Assembly (NCBI RefSeq): GCF_015840335.1
Contig: NZ_CP060395.1
Location: forward strand, 2,765,277-2,829,276
Direction of reading: 5' to 3'
DNA from: Synechococcus sp. CBW1108
GTDB lineage: Bacteria > Cyanobacteriota > Cyanobacteriia > PCC-6307 > Cyanobiaceae
Length of the DNA stretch: 64,000 bases
Positions 54,617-62,055 of this stretch are shown one piece after another (within the stretch, counting starts at the first letter, position 1; every line of letters begins with the position of its first letter). The notes under the pieces are model-generated. The model did no database searches, was not told the DNA's origin, and worked only from the letters and a program-made list of their open reading frames with translations. The translations under genes and the position numbers were made by a program.

Positions 54617-54870
54617 TGCTCCAGCACCAGCTGGAGTCCCTGTCTTCTGACCAGCGCACCCTGCCGGACATCCATCGGTGGGTTGTTGAACAAGAGTGTT
54701 GGTTGTTGTTGCCAGTCCAGTGGCCCCACATCCGGCGTCTGGATCAGCTGCCGGTTCCGCATAAAGACCCGTTTGATCGGCTGTTGATCGCTCAGGCTGC
54801 TGAGGAAAACCTCACCCTGGTGAGTGTTGATCCCTCGATGCGCGACTCCCCCGTGGCTGTTCTGGGGTGG
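54617..54870 (+). pseudogene. PIN-toxin relic (C-terminal half)
   Basis: The frame reads LPVPHKDPFDRLLIAQAAEENLTLVSVDPSM and ends VAVLGW. That is the C-terminal half of a VapC/PilT-type PIN domain, with the DPFDR and VSVD acids. The N-terminal half with the first Asp is absent: the region before the IS1595 element (ending near 53578) continues the frame (HDLHQPLLQ) but does not look like a PIN start. The IS inserted within it. The read-through C-terminus has no stop where expected. Confidence 0.7.
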
Positions 54871-54885
54871 AGATCGCGCTGTCGG

Positions 54886-55257
54886 TCATCGGGCGGGTTC
54901 GAGCCGGTAGGGATGCACAACCCCGCCCAGCGCCAGCGGGAAATCCTTCACGTTGCGGGTGGCGAGGCTGAAATCGCCGCAGTGGGCTGTGGCCAGGATG
55001 ATCGCGTCGGGAATCTTGAGGCCGTGCCGCTGGCGCAGCCGCACCGTTTGGGCCGCGATCGCCCCATCCAGCGGCAGGCGCGGGAAGCTCTCCAGCCAGC
55101 CCTGCACGCGGCTGGCTTCGCCATTGCGACAGCCCACCAGCACCTCGATCCAGGTGATCACGCTGATGTGGGGCTGCTGTTGCTGCTCCAGCCAGGCCAG
55201 AGCCACCGCTTCGCCGCGCAGCACGTCGATCAGGATGTTGGTGTCGAGCAGCAGCAT
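54886..55257 (-). CDS. VapC-like PIN toxin
   Basis: 123 residues. MLLLDTNILIDVLRGEAVAL gives the first Asp; VITWIEVLVGCR the Glu; LKIPDAIILATAHCGDFSLATRNVKDFP the other acids. Intact length. The ATG overlaps the antitoxin stop (TGATG), confirming a two-gene operon. Target RNA unknown. It converges with the PIN relic. Confidence 0.9.
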   Translation of the reverse strand: MLLLDTNILIDVLRGEAVALAWLEQQQQPHISVITWIEVLVGCRNGEASRVQGWLESFPRLPLDGAIAAQTVRLRQRHGLKIPDAIILATAHCGDFSLATRNVKDFPLALGGVVHPYRLEPAR

Positions 55258-55484
55258 CAATGCTCGCTCCATTCCTGGCGCAGCGCCTCCTGCAGCTCCA
55301 GGGCGCCCTCGGATCGGTCGCGCCAGAGGCCGAACACCTCCGCATGGGAAGGCGTCTGCTGCTGCAACCACAGGCGCAGCGCCTGGCGGATCGCCTCGGC
55401 CCGCGACATGCCTTGCTGACGGCAGAGCAAATCAAGCTGATCTCGCTCGCGATCAGGCAGGTCCACGATGGTTCGCATGGCCAT
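55257..55484 (-). CDS. CopG/VapB-like antitoxin
   Basis: 75 residues from ATG 55484 (55478 possible). MRTIVDLPDRERDQLDLLCRQQGMSRAEAIRQALRLWL is a ribbon-helix-helix DNA-binding domain. The C-terminal part (SHAEVFGLWRDRSEGALELQEALRQEW) should cover the toxin. The start is set by a palindrome immediately upstream, which would be transcribed if the start were further back. The operon is autoregulated by inference. Confidence 0.85.
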   Translation of the reverse strand: MAMRTIVDLPDRERDQLDLLCRQQGMSRAEAIRQALRLWLQQQTPSHAEVFGLWRDRSEGALELQEALRQEWSEH

Positions 55485-55493
55485 GCCGCTATC

Positions 55494-55507
55494 TGATGAC
55501 GTCATCA
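55494..55507. promoter_or_regulatory. Palindromic operator of the VapBC-like operon
   Basis: TGATGACGTCATCA is a perfect 14-bp palindrome located 10 bp before the antitoxin start. Ribbon-helix-helix antitoxins bind such inverted repeats as dimers. It contains a CRE-like TGACGTCA core by chance. The binding role is inferred. Confidence 0.6.
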
Positions 55508-55741
55508 TATGACTACCTGTTGAGGCCAGACGTAGATCCCCCCGGCCGGCTCCACCCGGTGGGTCTGCAGCGCGAAGGTGCGGAGGATGCGCTCGGGTGA
55601 CAGGTCGATGTCGATTGTCTGCAGGGGCACCTCCCAGTACTTGCGGTTGTCTTCCAGCTGGCGGCGTTCCTCCTTGTTCCCTCCCAAATCGAGCAGCAGC
55701 TGATCGAGGTTCTCGTTGCTGCGGCGCTGCTCCACCCTTAG
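55505..55741 (-). pseudogene. C-terminal fragment of a SNF2/helicase-like protein
   Basis: The last about 78 codons of a longer protein: VEQRRSNENLDQLLLDLGGN, ERRQLEDNRKYWEVPLQTIDID, SPERILRTFALQTHRVEPAGGIYVWP. A charged coiled stretch ending RVEPxG(I/L)YVWP is a common end of large SNF2-like helicases in DISARM and related loci, from my recall. Nothing upstream in the frame continues that homology. Its last bases overlap the palindrome of the TA operon. Tentative. Confidence 0.45.
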
Positions 55742-56225
55742 GTCCAAGCAAGTCAGCGCATACCGGCATCGCCAGGCAGCGGGTTCCTGGCAGATAAGAG
55801 ATCTAGCTTGTACATCGCTATGCACAAGCTGCATGAAATGCCGCCTGGGCCCGTAGCTGGTGCGCCGTGTGTTGCAGCACCGCCGGCTCACTGCACCGCT
55901 TTGGGAGAGCGAGCATCACTGGGCTGGTGAGCGGCTCCCCGGCCTTCACAACTATGGCCATGGTGGCTCTGGATTGTTGTTGTCATGGGGTTGTGCATCC
56001 AGGGTCCATCAACTCCTGCGCAGCCGCTGGGCAAGCGTTCCGGTTTGAGTCCATGTGGATCGCTTCTGGACTGATCTGGCTCCTGACTCCCGGGGCAGCT
56101 CGGCCATCCCAGCCTTTTGGCCATAAAGACTGATGAGGTGAATAGCTAACTCTTCCTGTTGTGGTTACTTATGGTAGTTTTTTCGCAGCGATTTACACCC
56201 TTCCCCATTGCCATTAGAATCGCCA
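55742..56225. other. Stretch without a recognisable gene
   Basis: About 480 bp. Frames here are short and of atypical composition on both strands. No RNA gene or repeat is evident. It lies between the helicase-like fragment and the relic at 56226, in a decayed region. Confidence 0.5.
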
Positions 56226-56490
56226 TTAGCATCTCCATCGTGGTAGCTGTGCCCCTGGCGTAGCAGCTCTTGAGCCCGGGAATAGGAGCTGATCTCGCTT
56301 CTTGGGACGTGGCGGATTTGGCTGATCCTGAAGATCGAGCGCCAGGATGGCGATCGGGATCTGATTCACCCCAGAGGGAAACGTGGACAGGCGGATACGG
56401 TCGGCCATGCAGCCAAACGGGGAGCTGACGATGGTGCCGGTGCACTGCCCGCGGGGCTCCGCGTTGTTGTGGCTCGTGCTGTCAGCGAGA
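56226..56490 (-). pseudogene. Possible relic of a secreted protein
   Basis: A frame reading SHNNAEPRGQCTGTIVSSPFGC and then ADRIRLSTFPSGVNQIPIAILALD looks protein-like with paired Cys. Just upstream, another frame gives LAAFSIAIVMLPFSLTARA, a plausible signal peptide. The two are out of phase, which suggests one frameshifted gene. No family recognised. Weak evidence. Confidence 0.3.
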
Positions 56491-56611
56491 ACGGCAACAT
56501 CACGATGGCAATGCTGAAGGCGGCCAAGCTGTTGCAGTTAATGGTGGTGGAGTGCTTGGGCTCACATTCTCCTTGCTGCTAGAGTTATAGTGATCTTGCA
56601 AACCATTCAAG

Positions 56612-57376
56612 GTGACCTATTGCATCGGTTACTGGCTGGAGAAAGGGCTGGTTTTCGCCTCCGACTCCCGCACGAATGCAGGAGTTGATTATATTTCAAC
56701 TTACAGCAAGATGCATGTATTTCAGCCGGCATCCGACCGGCTGTTCGTGCTTCTGGCTGCTGGCAATCTCGCTACCACCCAGGCAGTGGTGAACCATATC
56801 CAGCGGGATCTGGATCAGGAGATTGGCGAGCAGGCCAGCATTAACGAGGATCTGCGTTCCTGTCACTACCTGTTTGAAGCGGCCGCCTATGTCGGCGCGG
56901 TGAGCGTGGCGGTGCAGGAGAAACACTGCGCTGCCCTGAAGCAGGCGGGCACCAGCGCAGAGGCCAGCTTCATCCTGGGGGGGCAGATCGGCAGCGAACC
57001 TCATGGTCTGTTCATGTTGTATCCACAGGGGAATGCGGTGATGGCCACCTCCCAGACCCCCTATCTACAGATCGGTGAATCCAAATACGGAAAGCCGCCG
57101 CTCGACAATGTGGGCAACATCAACTTGTCGCTGGAGGATGCCGCCCGGCTCTGCTTGATTTCGGAAGTGCTCACCTACCGCTCCAACCTCACCGTTGGCC
57201 CGCCGTTCGAGCTGGCGATCGTGCCCCGTGATCGGCACACGGTGGCCCATCGCGCCACCTTCGAGGCGGAGGCACCTGAATTGACAGCCATGATCGACAC
57301 CTGGAGCAGCGCCCAGCGGGAAGCCCTGGACCGGCTGCCGAGCTTCTTCTGGGAAAAGAACCAGGTCCGCGCTTGA
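56612..57376 (+). CDS. Anbu-type proteasome-like protease
   Basis: 254 residues from GTG 56612. After removal of Met, the Thr nucleophile comes first: TYCIGYWLEKGLVFASDSRTNAGVDYIST, with Asp17 and a Lys near 32 (YSKMHVF). These are the catalytic trio positions of Ntn-hydrolases of the Anbu (BPH) type. Further conserved are LLAAGNLATTQAVV and FILGGQIG. Anbu normally occurs with an alpha-E protein, a transglutaminase and an ATP-grasp gene; none is next to it in this window. An AAGG sequence and TTATAGT upstream may be its ribosome site and -10. Confidence 0.88.
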   Translation: MTYCIGYWLEKGLVFASDSRTNAGVDYISTYSKMHVFQPASDRLFVLLAAGNLATTQAVVNHIQRDLDQEIGEQASINEDLRSCHYLFEAAAYVGAVSVAVQEKHCAALKQAGTSAEASFILGGQIGSEPHGLFMLYPQGNAVMATSQTPYLQIGESKYGKPPLDNVGNINLSLEDAARLCLISEVLTYRSNLTVGPPFELAIVPRDRHTVAHRATFEAEAPELTAMIDTWSSAQREALDRLPSFFWEKNQVRA

Positions 57377-57415
57377 CGGTGCGTACCTGCCTTCGCCCCC
57401 CCGCTGGAGGTTGTC

Positions 57416-57610
57416 ATGCTGACTGGATACAAGCTTCCGATGGTTTCGATGCGCCTGATCCCGCCGATCGTGCTCACCGCGGTGCTGGCCGTCGTCGCCG
57501 GCAGCAGCAGCGCTGAGGCCGGTTGCCGCTTTCTGATGCCGCTCGGCGGCGGCGGCGAGCCGGTGGTTGCCAAACGGATCGGCCCTGATCGTCTGCTTGG
57601 CAGCACCAAC
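57416..57610 (+). pseudogene. Secreted protein gene, 5' fragment (split by IS)
   Basis: 65 codons: MLTGYKLPMVSMRLIPP, signal segment IVLTAVLAVVAGSSSAEA, then GCRFLMPLGGGGEPVVA and DRLLGSTN. GGAGG lies 6 bp before the ATG. The frame is cut by the IS3-like element. Joining AAC at 57608 to 59334 gives GSTN-WNTDFIVDRYF in frame with the 3' fragment, about 163 residues in all. The short reading beyond 57610 (ending near 57643) is element sequence. No family recognised. Confidence 0.75.
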
Positions 57611-57675
57611 CCCCCGGTTTCAGGAAAGATGTCACCCCTTTGATCCATCCATCCGGGGGCTTGAGGACATGACCA

Positions 57676-58182
57676 ATGCGCCGATACAGCGAGGCCGTTA
57701 AGGCTGATGTGAGGAGACGGATGCACCCGCCCCACAGGCAGAGCGTGGCCCGGATTTCAGAGGAGCTGGGCATTCACGTGATGACCCTCTACAAATGGAG
57801 GAAGGCCTGGCGGTTGCAGGGAGAGGTGGTGCCGGCATCCGAGAAGGAACCAGAGGGCTGGAACGCCGCCGACAAGTTCACGGTGGTGCTGGAAAGCGCC
57901 GGGCTCAATGCCACCGAACTCAGCGCCTACTGCCGCGAGCGGGGCCTGTTCCCTGAGCAGGTGAGCCGTTGGCGGCAGGCGGCCCAGGATGCCAACGCCA
58001 AGCCGGTGCTGACGATGGCCGAACAGAAGGAGCTCGAGAAGCTCCGCGCCCAGGACCAGCGGGAGATCAAAGCCCTCAGAAAGGAGCTGCAGCGCAAGGA
58101 GAAGGCCATGGCGGAGATGGCGGCTTTGCTGGTGCTGCAAAAAAAGTGGGATGCCTTCTGTTCGGAGGAAGAGGAAGGCTGA
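57676..58182 (+). CDS. IS3-type orfA (helix-turn-helix subunit)
   Basis: 168 residues. Begins MRRYSEAVKADVRRRM; a helix-turn-helix lies at VARISEELGIHVMTLYKWRKAW, and a Leu-rich helix near the end (AEQKELEKLRAQDQREIKALRKELQRKEK) should dimerise. A slippery heptamer A-AAA-AAG at 58140-58146 lies 36 bp before its stop, where a -1 shift would join orfB. Full-length product is OrfAB. Confidence 0.85.
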   Translation: MRRYSEAVKADVRRRMHPPHRQSVARISEELGIHVMTLYKWRKAWRLQGEVVPASEKEPEGWNAADKFTVVLESAGLNATELSAYCRERGLFPEQVSRWRQAAQDANAKPVLTMAEQKELEKLRAQDQREIKALRKELQRKEKAMAEMAALLVLQKKWDAFCSEEEEG

Positions 58183-59291
58183 CCAGCGCCGTGCACCGGC
58201 GGAAGGTGATCGAGCTGATCGGGGAGGCCAATGCTGCGGGCGCCGGCCTGGTGAGGGCCTGTGGTGTGATCGGCATCTGCCTGCGCACCCTCAAACGCTG
58301 GCGGAAGGCCTTCCTGGGTGATGGGGACGGCGTGGATCGCCGTAAAGGCAGTGCTCGGCTGGTGGGTCACCGCCTGAGCGAGGAAGAGCGCCAGCGAATC
58401 CTGCTGACGTGCAACCAGCCGGAGTACGCCGCGCTGCCGCCAGGGCAGATCGTGCCGGCACTGTCCGATCAAAAGCTCTTTATTGGTTCAGAGAGCAGCT
58501 TCTATCGGGTGCTGCACCAGGCGGGTCAGTGCCACCGCCGGGGGAGGGCCAGGCTGCCTCAAGAACCGCGCTCGGTGCCGCGCCTCAGGGCGGATGGCCC
58601 GAACCAGGTTTGGAGCTGGGACATCAGCTTCCTGCCGACCACGGTGCGGGGTGTGTGGCTCTACCTCTACCTGGTGATCGACGTCTGGAGCCGCAAAGTG
58701 GTGGCCTGGGATGTGGCCGAGGTGGAGTCGGCTCAGATCGCCGCGGATCTGGTGCAGCGGGCCTGCCTCAAGGAGCGCTACCACCGCCCCAACGGCTTTG
58801 GCCGCCGCCAGTGCCAGCAGCAGCCACTAATCCTCCACGCCGACAACGGCAATGCAATGCGCGGGGCGACGCTGGAATCACGGCTCGAGGAGATGGGCGT
58901 GCTCAGATCCTTCTCCCGGCCAAGGGTCTCAAACGACAACCCATACTCGGAATCCCTTTTCCGTACGGTCAAATACCGCCCCGACTACCCCAGCCGGCCC
59001 TTTGCCAGCAAGGGCGAGGCCTGTGAATGGGTGGCAGCATTTGTGGATTGGTACAACCACCGGCACCACCACAGCGCGATCAAATTCGTGACGCCCCACC
59101 AGCGCCACAGTGGAGCTGCCAAGGCAATTTGCCAGCAGCGCACTGATGTCTACGAGGCCGCCCGCCGTGCCAATCCAACGCGCTGGAGCGGTGCCACCCG
59201 CTGCTGGAGTCAACCGGCAGAAGTGTGGATAAACAAGCCAACAGAAGAGCCCGATCCGGTCCTGGCGCTACCCTTAATCAAGGCCGCCTGA
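58137..59291 (+). CDS. IS3-type orfB (integrase/transposase part)
   Basis: About 384 residues read in the -1 phase after the heptamer. It contains RRKVIELIGEANAAGAGLVRACGVIGICLRTLKRW (HTH_21-like), NQVWSWDISFLPT (first Asp), LYLYLVIDVWSRKVVAWDV, ILHADNGNAMRG (second Asp) and YSESLFRTVKYRPDYP (Glu), the DDE integrase core. It ends FVTPHQRHSG and a basic tail. No start codon fits well, as expected for a frameshifted product. Confidence 0.87.
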   Translation, partial: AKKVGCLLFGGRGRLTSAVHRRKVIELIGEANAAGAGLVRACGVIGICLRTLKRWRKAFLGDGDGVDRRKGSARLVGHRLSEEERQRILLTCNQPEYAALPPGQIVPALSDQKLFIGSESSFYRVLHQAGQCHRRGRARLPQEPRSVPRLRADGPNQVWSWDISFLPTTVRGVWLYLYLVIDVWSRKVVAWDVAEVESAQIAADLVQRACLKERYHRPNGFGRRQCQQQPLILHADNGNAMRGATLESRLEEMGVLRSFSRPRVSNDNPYSESLFRTVKYRPDYPSRPFASKGEACEWVAAFVDWYNHRHHHSAIKFVTPHQRHSGAAKAICQQRTDVYEAARRANPTRWSGATRCWSQPAEVWINKPTEEPDPVLALPLIKAA

Positions 59292-59333
59292 ATGGCAGCC
59301 AAGGAGTGACAACTTTCCTGAAAGTCACCGAAC

Positions 59334-59630
59334 TGGAACACGGATTTCATCGTGGACCGGTACTTCCGCAGCTATCAGTTTTTCTTCACGTCGGCCTCGA
59401 CCGAGCGTGCCACCTTCCCGGTGGCCGCGTTCATGCGCTTCACCGATGGCACCAGCCTGCAGGTGGTAAACGAAACGCCCACCTTCGAACCCGGAACCGG
59501 CCGGAAGTTCGGCCCGTTTCAGGCTGTGCCCGGCAAGCGCACCAATCTGATGAACTTCCGGGTGGGCTCCACCACCAGGCCCGCGGCCGTGGGCTTCAGC
59601 TATCGGATCTCCGTGCAGGGTTGCGATTGA
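59334..59630 (+). pseudogene. Secreted protein gene, 3' fragment (split by IS)
   Basis: 99 codons: WNTDFIVDRYFRSYQFFFTS, ERATFPVAAFMRFTDGTSLQVVNETPTF, and the end RVGSTTRPAAVGFSYRISVQGCD. Continues the signal-peptide fragment at 57416 once the element is removed. A GTG at 59352 could start a product without signal peptide, but this looks non-functional. Family unknown. Confidence 0.7.
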
Positions 59631-59655
59631 TGCATCGGATGGCTGAGCCGCGTCA

Positions 59656-59687
59656 ATCTGTGCCCCTACTCATCTGTGCCCCTACTC
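59656..59687. repeat. Tandem 16-bp repeat
   Basis: Two adjacent exact copies of ATCTGTGCCCCTACTC. The 196-bp gap here (59632-59827) shows no gene. Possibly replication slippage. Confidence 0.6.
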
Positions 59688-59867
59688 AGAAGTCCATGGG
59701 CCAACCCCCCCCCTAGTTGGTGGCTTTGCAATCGCATTCGGCTTTGCAATCACAGCTTTGCCTGCTGGCACCGCCCTGGCGCAGCAACAGGTACACCCTC
59801 TGCCCAAAATTGACATCTGCCCGATGGGGTGGTGTTCATCCGGCAGCTACTGCGTCAAGAGCCGGCG

Positions 59868-60068
59868 ATGACAATGAGCGATGCCCCCCGTCTGGAGCAG
59901 CTTGGCCGCTTTCTGTTGCGCGGCCTGCGCATCGGCGCCAGCACGATTTCGATCATCGAGCTGCTGCGCAACGACTGGACCGGCGGCGTCACGGCAGGGG
60001 TGGCCTGGCTGGTGTTTCTGCAGGTGGAGCGGCGGCTGCCGCCCCTCAGCCCTGAGCGGCAGGATTGA
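59868..60068 (+). CDS. Small membrane protein, hypothetical
   Basis: 66 residues: TMSDAPRLEQLGRFLLRG, then IGASTISIIELLRNDWTGGV and AGVAWLVFLQVERRLPPLSPE, with a hydrophobic middle. Start 59868 or 59874; longer frame to 59829. The 3' end overlaps the convergent PPC gene by 23 bp. Unknown family. Confidence 0.5.
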   Translation: MTMSDAPRLEQLGRFLLRGLRIGASTISIIELLRNDWTGGVTAGVAWLVFLQVERRLPPLSPERQD

Positions 60069-60450
60069 TCACCAGCTCGGCGTAGCCGGTAGCTGCATCG
60101 AGCTCGCGCTGGAACTGCCACTCCGGCAGCAGGCCGATCACCAGCTCGGCGGTGCTGCGCACCAGCGAGCCTGCGCAGAGGTGCCCCCCGATCACGGCGC
60201 CAAGGCTGTCGGCCACAGCGATGTGCAGATGGGTGCCATCGGGCGAGAGGGTGCCGGCCAGGCTGAGGATCTCCAGCTCGCCACGGATTGCCGTGGCCTC
60301 TGACGCCCCTGCCAATCGCAGCTGGGCCTCCGACAGGCTACCGACGGCGCTGATCACAAAGCCGGCCTGCTCCGGCTGTTGGCTCATCCAGGCCTCCAGC
60401 GCCCGGCGCAGATCATCGCCAGGCTGCAGCCGCAGCGGCACCACCTTCAT
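60046..60450 (-). CDS. PPC/DUF296 domain protein
   Basis: 134 residues. KVVPLRLQPGDDLRRALEAW, AGFVISAVGSLSEAQLRLA, GTHLHIAVADSLGAVIGGHLCAGSLVRSTAELVI match the PPC (DUF296) trimeric fold with its central GTHLHxxx and GGHL motif. In plants this domain joins AT-hooks; stand-alone bacterial forms have no settled function. The ATG at 60450 overlaps the GNAT stop (ATGA). No metal ligands can be proven. Confidence 0.86.
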   Translation of the reverse strand: MKVVPLRLQPGDDLRRALEAWMSQQPEQAGFVISAVGSLSEAQLRLAGASEATAIRGELEILSLAGTLSPDGTHLHIAVADSLGAVIGGHLCAGSLVRSTAELVIGLLPEWQFQRELDAATGYAELVINPAAQG

Positions 60451-61085
60451 GGCTTCGGCCCCTCCACCAGCCCCTGGACCATCACCAGCGCATCGACGTA
60501 ACCCAATTGCTTGTGGCGGAACGCCCCTGGCAGGGTGCCGACAAGCTGAAACCGATTGCGCTGCCAGCAGCGGATGCCGGCGCTGTTGGTGCTCACCACC
60601 AGGTTGAACTGCATCGCCCGGAACCCCAGCCGCCACGCTGCCTGCAGGGAGTGCTGGCAGAGCCGGCTGCCGATTCCCATGCGGCGGCAGTGCTCAGCCA
60701 CCACATAGCCAGCGTTGGCCACATGGGCGCCGAGGGCGAGGGAGTTGGGCCTCAGGTAATACGTGCCCAGCACGGCCCCGGCCGCATCCACGGCCACCAT
60801 CACCGCCTGGTTCTGCTCCACCCACGCCAGCTGGGCTTCTGCCTCCGTGATGGCCAGGTCGTGGGGGAAGGTTTCACCAGCGCGGAACATCGGCTCCAGC
60901 AGCGCCCACAGCGCCGGCCAGTCGGCGGGCTCATAGGGGCGGATCTGTAGTGGCGAGGAGGGCGCAGGCAGTGCCGATCGGCATCGAGGCGTTGATTGTC
61001 TCGCCCCATGCCTGCCGGCGTGGATCCCATGCCCAATAGGAAGGCGCCCCGTGGGGGGCGCCTTAGCACCGGTTGCGGCGGTCAC
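60447..61085 (-). CDS. GNAT-family N-acetyltransferase
   Basis: The domain starts near LQIRPYEPADWPALWALLEPMF and has VVAEHCRRMGIGSRLCQHSL (acetyl-CoA loop), RAMQFNLVVSTNSAGIRCWQ and FQLVGTLPGAF. Substrate unknown. The start is unclear: no ATG or GTG lies just before the domain; a GTG at 61085 (given here) reads through a hairpin at 61041, and a CTG at about 60971 would give a normal size. The N-terminal 40 or so residues may therefore be untranslated. It is coupled to the PPC gene. Confidence 0.75.
   Translation of the reverse strand: MTAATGAKAPPTGRLPIGHGIHAGRHGARQSTPRCRSALPAPSSPLQIRPYEPADWPALWALLEPMFRAGETFPHDLAITEAEAQLAWVEQNQAVMVAVDAAGAVLGTYYLRPNSLALGAHVANAGYVVAEHCRRMGIGSRLCQHSLQAAWRLGFRAMQFNLVVSTNSAGIRCWQRNRFQLVGTLPGAFRHKQLGYVDALVMVQGLVEGPKP
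61041..61064. terminator. Perfect 10-bp hairpin upstream of the GNAT gene
   Basis: AAGGCGCCCC-GTGG-GGGGCGCCTT, a ten-base-pair stem and four-base loop. Ends in TT on one side and AA on the other, so it could act in either direction. No gene upstream on the + strand would need it. It may be a leader structure or an old mobile-element end. Confidence 0.45.
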
Positions 61086-61127
61086 CTCCTCACACCAAGA
61101 ACTGCCGGTCGGGTGTCTGTGATTCAC

Positions 61128-62055
61128 GCATGACCTGTCTGGGGCCTGGCAGGAAAGGGAAGGATCACGTCTGGGAGAAGAGATGCTCGGGGCTTGACCT
61201 TCTCGGTTGTGATCCCGGCTCAGGTTGTGCAGCCCGAGGATTCAACACGCGCAAAACAGAACTGGCATATCGCTCTCTGCGGCTACGGGATGACGCTCGC
61301 GTGGTGTCATCGAGTTCACCTGCTGTGTGTCGCATCGTTGGCGCACCTCCGCTGTGGGCACCGGCTCGGGTGATCCCTGGCCGGACTCTCTTGGAGGGCG
61401 AGGGTCGGGTTGGCTCCCGAGCCTCCCCTCAGGTTCAAAGTACGCCTTCTGGCCCGTGGTGGGGGCTCGGGTGGAGTTCCTCTTTCCGTACAGCCCATCT
61501 AGCCCATCGGAGCTGCAGTACGCCGTGTCCAGTGGTCTTGATGAAGGCCCCTTCATGAAGTCCCATTGCCCCCCGTAAAGACCCATGTCCGGTGGGCGGG
61601 AGTTGGTTGCCAGCTCTGCTTTTCCGGCCGATTGTGGCTGCAACGGGATTCGGAGGCTCCACAGATGGAAGACACCCCCCCTGAGCACCAGATAGGAGCG
61701 CGCTGACGATCCGGCCCCTGCTCCAACATTCTCGACGGATCTCTGACGTTCCTGGTGTGGCTGTTTCTTCTGAACAGCCCAGGCGCCCTCCATCGCACCG
61801 TTCACGGCCCAGCCTCAGGTGCCCCGGAGCCAACGGAACGTCCCACTCGACACCTGGCCCCAGGTGCCAGCGCCGGCAGCTCCGCCCACAACTGAAAACC
61901 ACCTGATCTGAAAACGATCACGGCTGTTGCCAAGCAAGGCTGTTTCCAGAGAACAGCCCTCGCACAGCTGCGCCCGACTCCCTTGGGACCGCACCACGGC
62001 TGAGCAGGCAAATGCCCGGGGCTAACGCTCCGGGCTTTGTTGTGTGAGCTGGCGA
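61128..62055. other. 928-bp region without recognisable gene
   Basis: Several overlapping frames on both strands are open but their products are rich in Gly, Arg, Pro and Ser with no motif. No tRNA shape, CRISPR or long repeat is evident. It separates the GNAT/PPC pair from chrA. Confidence 0.5.

Larger units (their letters stand above)
57611..59330 (+). mobile_element. IS3-type insertion sequence
   Basis: About 1,720 bp. Terminal inverted repeats TTTCAGGAAAG(A/T)TGTCAC start at 57618 and, inverted, end at 59323; each is preceded by 7 bp of less similar sequence to give symmetric ends at 57611 and 59330. The 3-bp AAC at 57608-57610 and 59331-59333 fits a target duplication of the IS3 kind. 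It carries orfA and orfB in -1 phase. The exact outermost base is uncertain by up to 7 bp. Confidence 0.75.

Noticed and set aside
59656-59687. Possible start of a CRISPR array
   Set aside because: The 16-bp units are directly adjacent with no spacers and only two copies; no cas gene is nearby.
61085-61105. Sequence GGTCACCTCCTCACACC resembling the anti-Shine-Dalgarno end of 16S rRNA
   Set aside because: Upstream 16S helices are absent; a short chance match only.
61242-61902. Overlapping frames of 155-187 codons before chrA
   Set aside because: Mutually overlapping on both strands with Gly/Arg/Pro/Ser-rich products; none has a recognisable domain.
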